From contig JAEZBX010000340.1 in assembly GCA_023412765.1 (NCBI GenBank), positions 1-26,330 of the forward strand: a DNA stretch of 26,330 nucleotides, given 5' to 3'. The translations under genes and the position numbers were made by a program. Within the stretch, counting starts at the first letter, position 1. Every line of letters starts with the position of its first letter. This DNA comes from Bacteroidota bacterium. GTDB lineage: Bacteria; Bacteroidota; Bacteroidia; Cytophagales; Cyclobacteriaceae. The notes beneath the pieces were generated by a model. The model searched no databases, was not told where the DNA came from, and was given only the letters and a program-made list of their open reading frames with translations. Positions 23,937 to 26,330 of the stretch are shown here, one piece after another.

Positions 23937-26171
23937 TCAGTTATTCTTTCTGAATTGATCGAACTTCGAAGGAATAGTTCTTTTTGGAAAAACGTTGTTT
24001 CTCACTTCTACGTCAGCCAATTCAAAATTGGGATCCAACAAGATATTCACAACTTCTTTTTCCTTGATAAAAACTTTACTTACCTGGTTTTCATTTGTCC
24101 TCCAGATCTCAGCGGGAATACGTTCAATTTCCTTTGATCCATCCTTGTATGTCCATTCAATGATCAGCGGTGTCACAAGGCCACCCACATTTCGTAAGGT
24201 AAGCTCATAGATATTTTTTCCTTCAAGCTTCTGTCTAATCGCATTATCATCGACGCGGCTTCTAAACTCTCCCTGCAGAATTTGGGGAGTATTGAGCACG
24301 GTAAATTCTTGCGGCCCCTCGCTAAAGTCGTTGCCGTTGGCATTTCCACCGCTCTCAGCCTCCAAATCGCCACGCTTAACTCTTGGATTTTTCCTTTCAG
24401 GATCAGCCGTTGTGGATTTGAGTCTGAACCATTTTACATTTTGCAGATCAACGTCTACATGATCCGTTGTAAAAAACCATCCGCGCCAAAACCAGTCGAG
24501 GTCAACCGCCGATGCGTCTTCCATTGTCCTGAAGAAATCCGCTGGCCCAGGGTGTTTAAAGGCCCAACGCTGCGCATACTCCTTGAGGGCTTGATCAAAT
24601 AACTCGGGCCCCATCACTGTCTCCCTGAGAATCGTCAGGGCCGCAGAAGGTTTTGTGTATGCATTCGATCCAAACTCTGAAGGCCGCACGTTATCGGACG
24701 AAGTCATAATCGGTCGCATCTGACTCTTTTCACCTCGCATGTATGGGACTATTCCTTTTGGAGTACCATGGGTACCGAAGAGTTCCGGATATCTCAAACG
24801 AGTAGTTTCTTTTTCGAGAAACGTATTGATGCCTTCATCCATCCACGACCACTGACGTTCGTCGGAATTTACAATCATCGGAAAGAAATTATGACCGATC
24901 TCATGTATCACAACCTGGACCAGACCCGTAAGTGTAGCCTTAGAGTATGTACCATCTTTTTTGGGTCGTTCTCCATTGAAACAGATCATAGGATATTCCA
25001 TGCCCTGGTGAGCCGTATGAACTGAGTAGGCCACCGGATAGGGATAATCAAATGTTCGCTCAGAATAAATTTCAAGTGCGTTCTTTACAGCTTTTGTTGA
25101 TTCCCTTTCCCAAAGGGGATTAGCTTCTTTGGGATAGAGGGATTGCGCGAGCACAGTCGTCTCACCAAGCTTCACAGCTTGGGCGTCCCAAATAAATTTT
25201 CTTGAAGTAGCGAAAGCAAAATCTCTCACATTTTCCGCGTAGAACTCCCAGGTTGCCTTCCTGGATGATTTAGATTTTTCCTTTTGAGTAGCCTCCTTTT
25301 GATTTACAATCAATACAGGCGCATCGTAAGACTTTTTTGCCTTTTCAAACCGATCGAGCTGATCTTTCGATAAAACCTCTTTTGGATTTTGGATTGTTCC
25401 AGTAGCCCCTACGATGTGATCAGCAGGGACCGTGATTTTTACACGATAATTACCGAAAGTGAGCGCAAATTCACCTTGTCCCAAAAATTGCTTATTCTGC
25501 CATCCTTCGTAGTCGTCGAAGACACACATTCTCGGAAACCACTGCGCACAAGTGTAAACGTAGTTTCCATCTTCAGGGAAAAATTCATAGCCACCGCGAC
25601 CATCGAAGATCTGTCGGTTCGATTCTGCATAAGACCATTCAATCGAAAAAGAAAATTTTTCACCCTTCTTCAATGGAGCTGGAAGATCTACGCGCATCAT
25701 TGTTTGATTGATGATATAGGGCAGATTCTTGCCCGAACCATCCTTTACAGATTTGATTGTATATCCACCCTTGTAGTCAGAAACATACACTCCAGCCGCA
25801 CTGTGAAAAAATGCTGCAGGAATGGAGTCTTTAACGGAACCTGTGTTCGTTTGATTTGTAAGGCTGCCATCTGCAAACAAATTTTGGTCGAGTTGGAGCC
25901 ATAAGAACTTCAGGGATTCAGGCGCATTGTTATAATATGTGATCGTTTCACGACCATTGAGGACTTGAGTTTGATCGCTTAGTTCTACGTCGATCACATA
26001 GTCAGCCCGTTGTTGCCAGTAGTCAGCGCCCGGAGCGCCTGAGGCTGTTCTATACGAATTAGGTGTTGTGAGAAGTTCGCCAAGCTGCTCAAATTTTCCT
26101 TTCCATTGCCCTTGGGCAAATGTATTCCCTGCCGCCAGCAAAAGAATCAAGAAAAAGGTGGATAGTTTCAT
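23937..26171 (-). CDS. M1 family zinc metallopeptidase
   Basis: Exported aminopeptidase-like enzyme. The 744-residue product has a signal peptide (1-19, GNTFAQ). A beta-rich N-terminal domain (about 50-300) leads to the gluzincin catalytic domain. The substrate motif is QGMEYP (389-394) in place of the classical GAMEN, and the zinc motif HEIGH (423-427) is followed 18 residues later by E446 in WMDEG, the full HExxH-x18-E ligand set. The C-terminal part (about 570-744) has beta-rich sequence and ends in a basic tail without a clear T9SS sorting domain. The gene is 30 bp downstream of a paralogue cut by the window edge, so the two form a tandem pair, probably in one operon. Confidence 0.92.
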   Translation of the reverse strand: MKLSTFFLILLLAAGNTFAQGQWKGKFEQLGELLTTPNSYRTASGAPGADYWQQRADYVIDVELSDQTQVLNGRETITYYNNAPESLKFLWLQLDQNLFADGSLTNQTNTGSVKDSIPAAFFHSAAGVYVSDYKGGYTIKSVKDGSGKNLPYIINQTMMRVDLPAPLKKGEKFSFSIEWSYAESNRQIFDGRGGYEFFPEDGNYVYTCAQWFPRMCVFDDYEGWQNKQFLGQGEFALTFGNYRVKITVPADHIVGATGTIQNPKEVLSKDQLDRFEKAKKSYDAPVLIVNQKEATQKEKSKSSRKATWEFYAENVRDFAFATSRKFIWDAQAVKLGETTVLAQSLYPKEANPLWERESTKAVKNALEIYSERTFDYPYPVAYSVHTAHQGMEYPMICFNGERPKKDGTYSKATLTGLVQVVIHEIGHNFFPMIVNSDERQWSWMDEGINTFLEKETTRLRYPELFGTHGTPKGIVPYMRGEKSQMRPIMTSSDNVRPSEFGSNAYTKPSAALTILRETVMGPELFDQALKEYAQRWAFKHPGPADFFRTMEDASAVDLDWFWRGWFFTTDHVDVDLQNVKWFRLKSTTADPERKNPRVKRGDLEAESGGNANGNDFSEGPQEFTVLNTPQILQGEFRSRVDDNAIRQKLEGKNIYELTLRNVGGLVTPLIIEWTYKDGSKEIERIPAEIWRTNENQVSKVFIKEKEVVNILLDPNFELADVEVRNNVFPKRTIPSKFDQFRKNN

Positions 26172-26201
26172 AGGGTTCAGGTATTAACAACCAGAGCTCG
26201 A

Positions 26202-26330
26202 CTAATTTGCGCTCTTTTTAAAACTATCAAATCTTGAAGGTGTACCAGTTGGTCTAGGGAATACGTTATCCTGTGTGTTGATATCCGTCAATTCGCGGTT
26301 AGGGTCCAGTACGACGTTCACCACTTCCTT
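26202..26330 (-). CDS. M1 metallopeptidase paralogue, C-terminal 42 codons only
   Basis: Partial gene, cut by the right edge of the window. The minus-strand frame from 26330 reads KEVVNVVLDPNRELTDIN, continues through DNVFPRPTGTPSRFDSF and stops at TAG (26204-26202). It aligns with the C-terminus of the neighbouring peptidase (KEVVNILLDPNFELADVEV, then NNVFPKRTIPSKFDQF) throughout its length. It is therefore the end of a second M1 peptidase of the same subfamily, lying 30 bp upstream of the complete one on the same strand. Confidence 0.88.
   Translation of the reverse strand, partial: KEVVNVVLDPNRELTDINTQDNVFPRPTGTPSRFDSFKKSAN

Noticed and set aside
25389..25904. 171-codon plus-strand open frame
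   Set aside because: Antisense to the N-terminal domain of the M1 peptidase, with no domain signal.

Overview
The window looks like chromosomal DNA of a Bacteroidota bacterium, most likely of the Cytophagales. The evidence is a full gliding-motility/type IX secretion (T9SS) core cluster (PorP/SprF-like protein, GldK, GldL, GldM, GldN), the lineage-typical families DUF4271 and DUF4293, a WbqC-family protein, and TAnnTTTG-like promoter elements. The genus assignment is inference. No tRNA, rRNA, CRISPR array, insertion sequence or phage gene was seen. Most of the window is housekeeping sequence, and the unusual material is in the intergenic repeats and in a few domain-level details.

Layout. 1-542 is gene-free: it holds a 117-bp perfect direct repeat, a diverged third copy, shared tail modules, a 20-bp perfect palindrome and the terminator of the next operon. 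543-8148 (minus strand) reads, in transcription order, DUF4271 membrane protein, hemD, porP, gldK, gldL, gldM, gldN; the last five have the porP-K-L-M-N order known from Porphyromonas. HemW (heme chaperone) diverges at 8214 and is followed by a small helical protein behind a dyad-containing promoter. A bidirectional terminator separates it from clpC (minus), preceded by a WbqC-family gene. 13387-17761 holds two ABC half-exporters with complementary degenerate motifs, on opposite strands and separated by a small outer-membrane barrel gene. truA (minus) and a DUF4293 gene (plus) diverge near 18.6 kb. A secreted DUF4177-like protein, htpG, a MORN-repeat secreted protein and a threonine dehydratase/serine racemase-like enzyme follow on the plus strand. 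The window ends with an M1 metallopeptidase (minus) and the C-terminal 42 codons of a tandem paralogue cut by the window edge.

How the genes work together. GldL and GldM form the inner-membrane proton-driven motor, GldK (lipoprotein) and GldN form the periplasmic outer-membrane ring, and PorP/SprF-like proteins are outer-membrane partners. The two ABC half-transporters probably form one heterodimeric exporter with one consensus and one degenerate ATP site. ClpC and HtpG are protein quality-control machines.

Most notable observations: a segment inside GldN resembling a CBM5/12 chitin-binding module; the split heterodimeric exporter around a barrel gene; the composite intergenic repeats, including a nested inverted-repeat element abutting the htpG stop codon; two dyads at gene starts; and the tandem M1 peptidases. 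No wholly new multi-gene system could be demonstrated.
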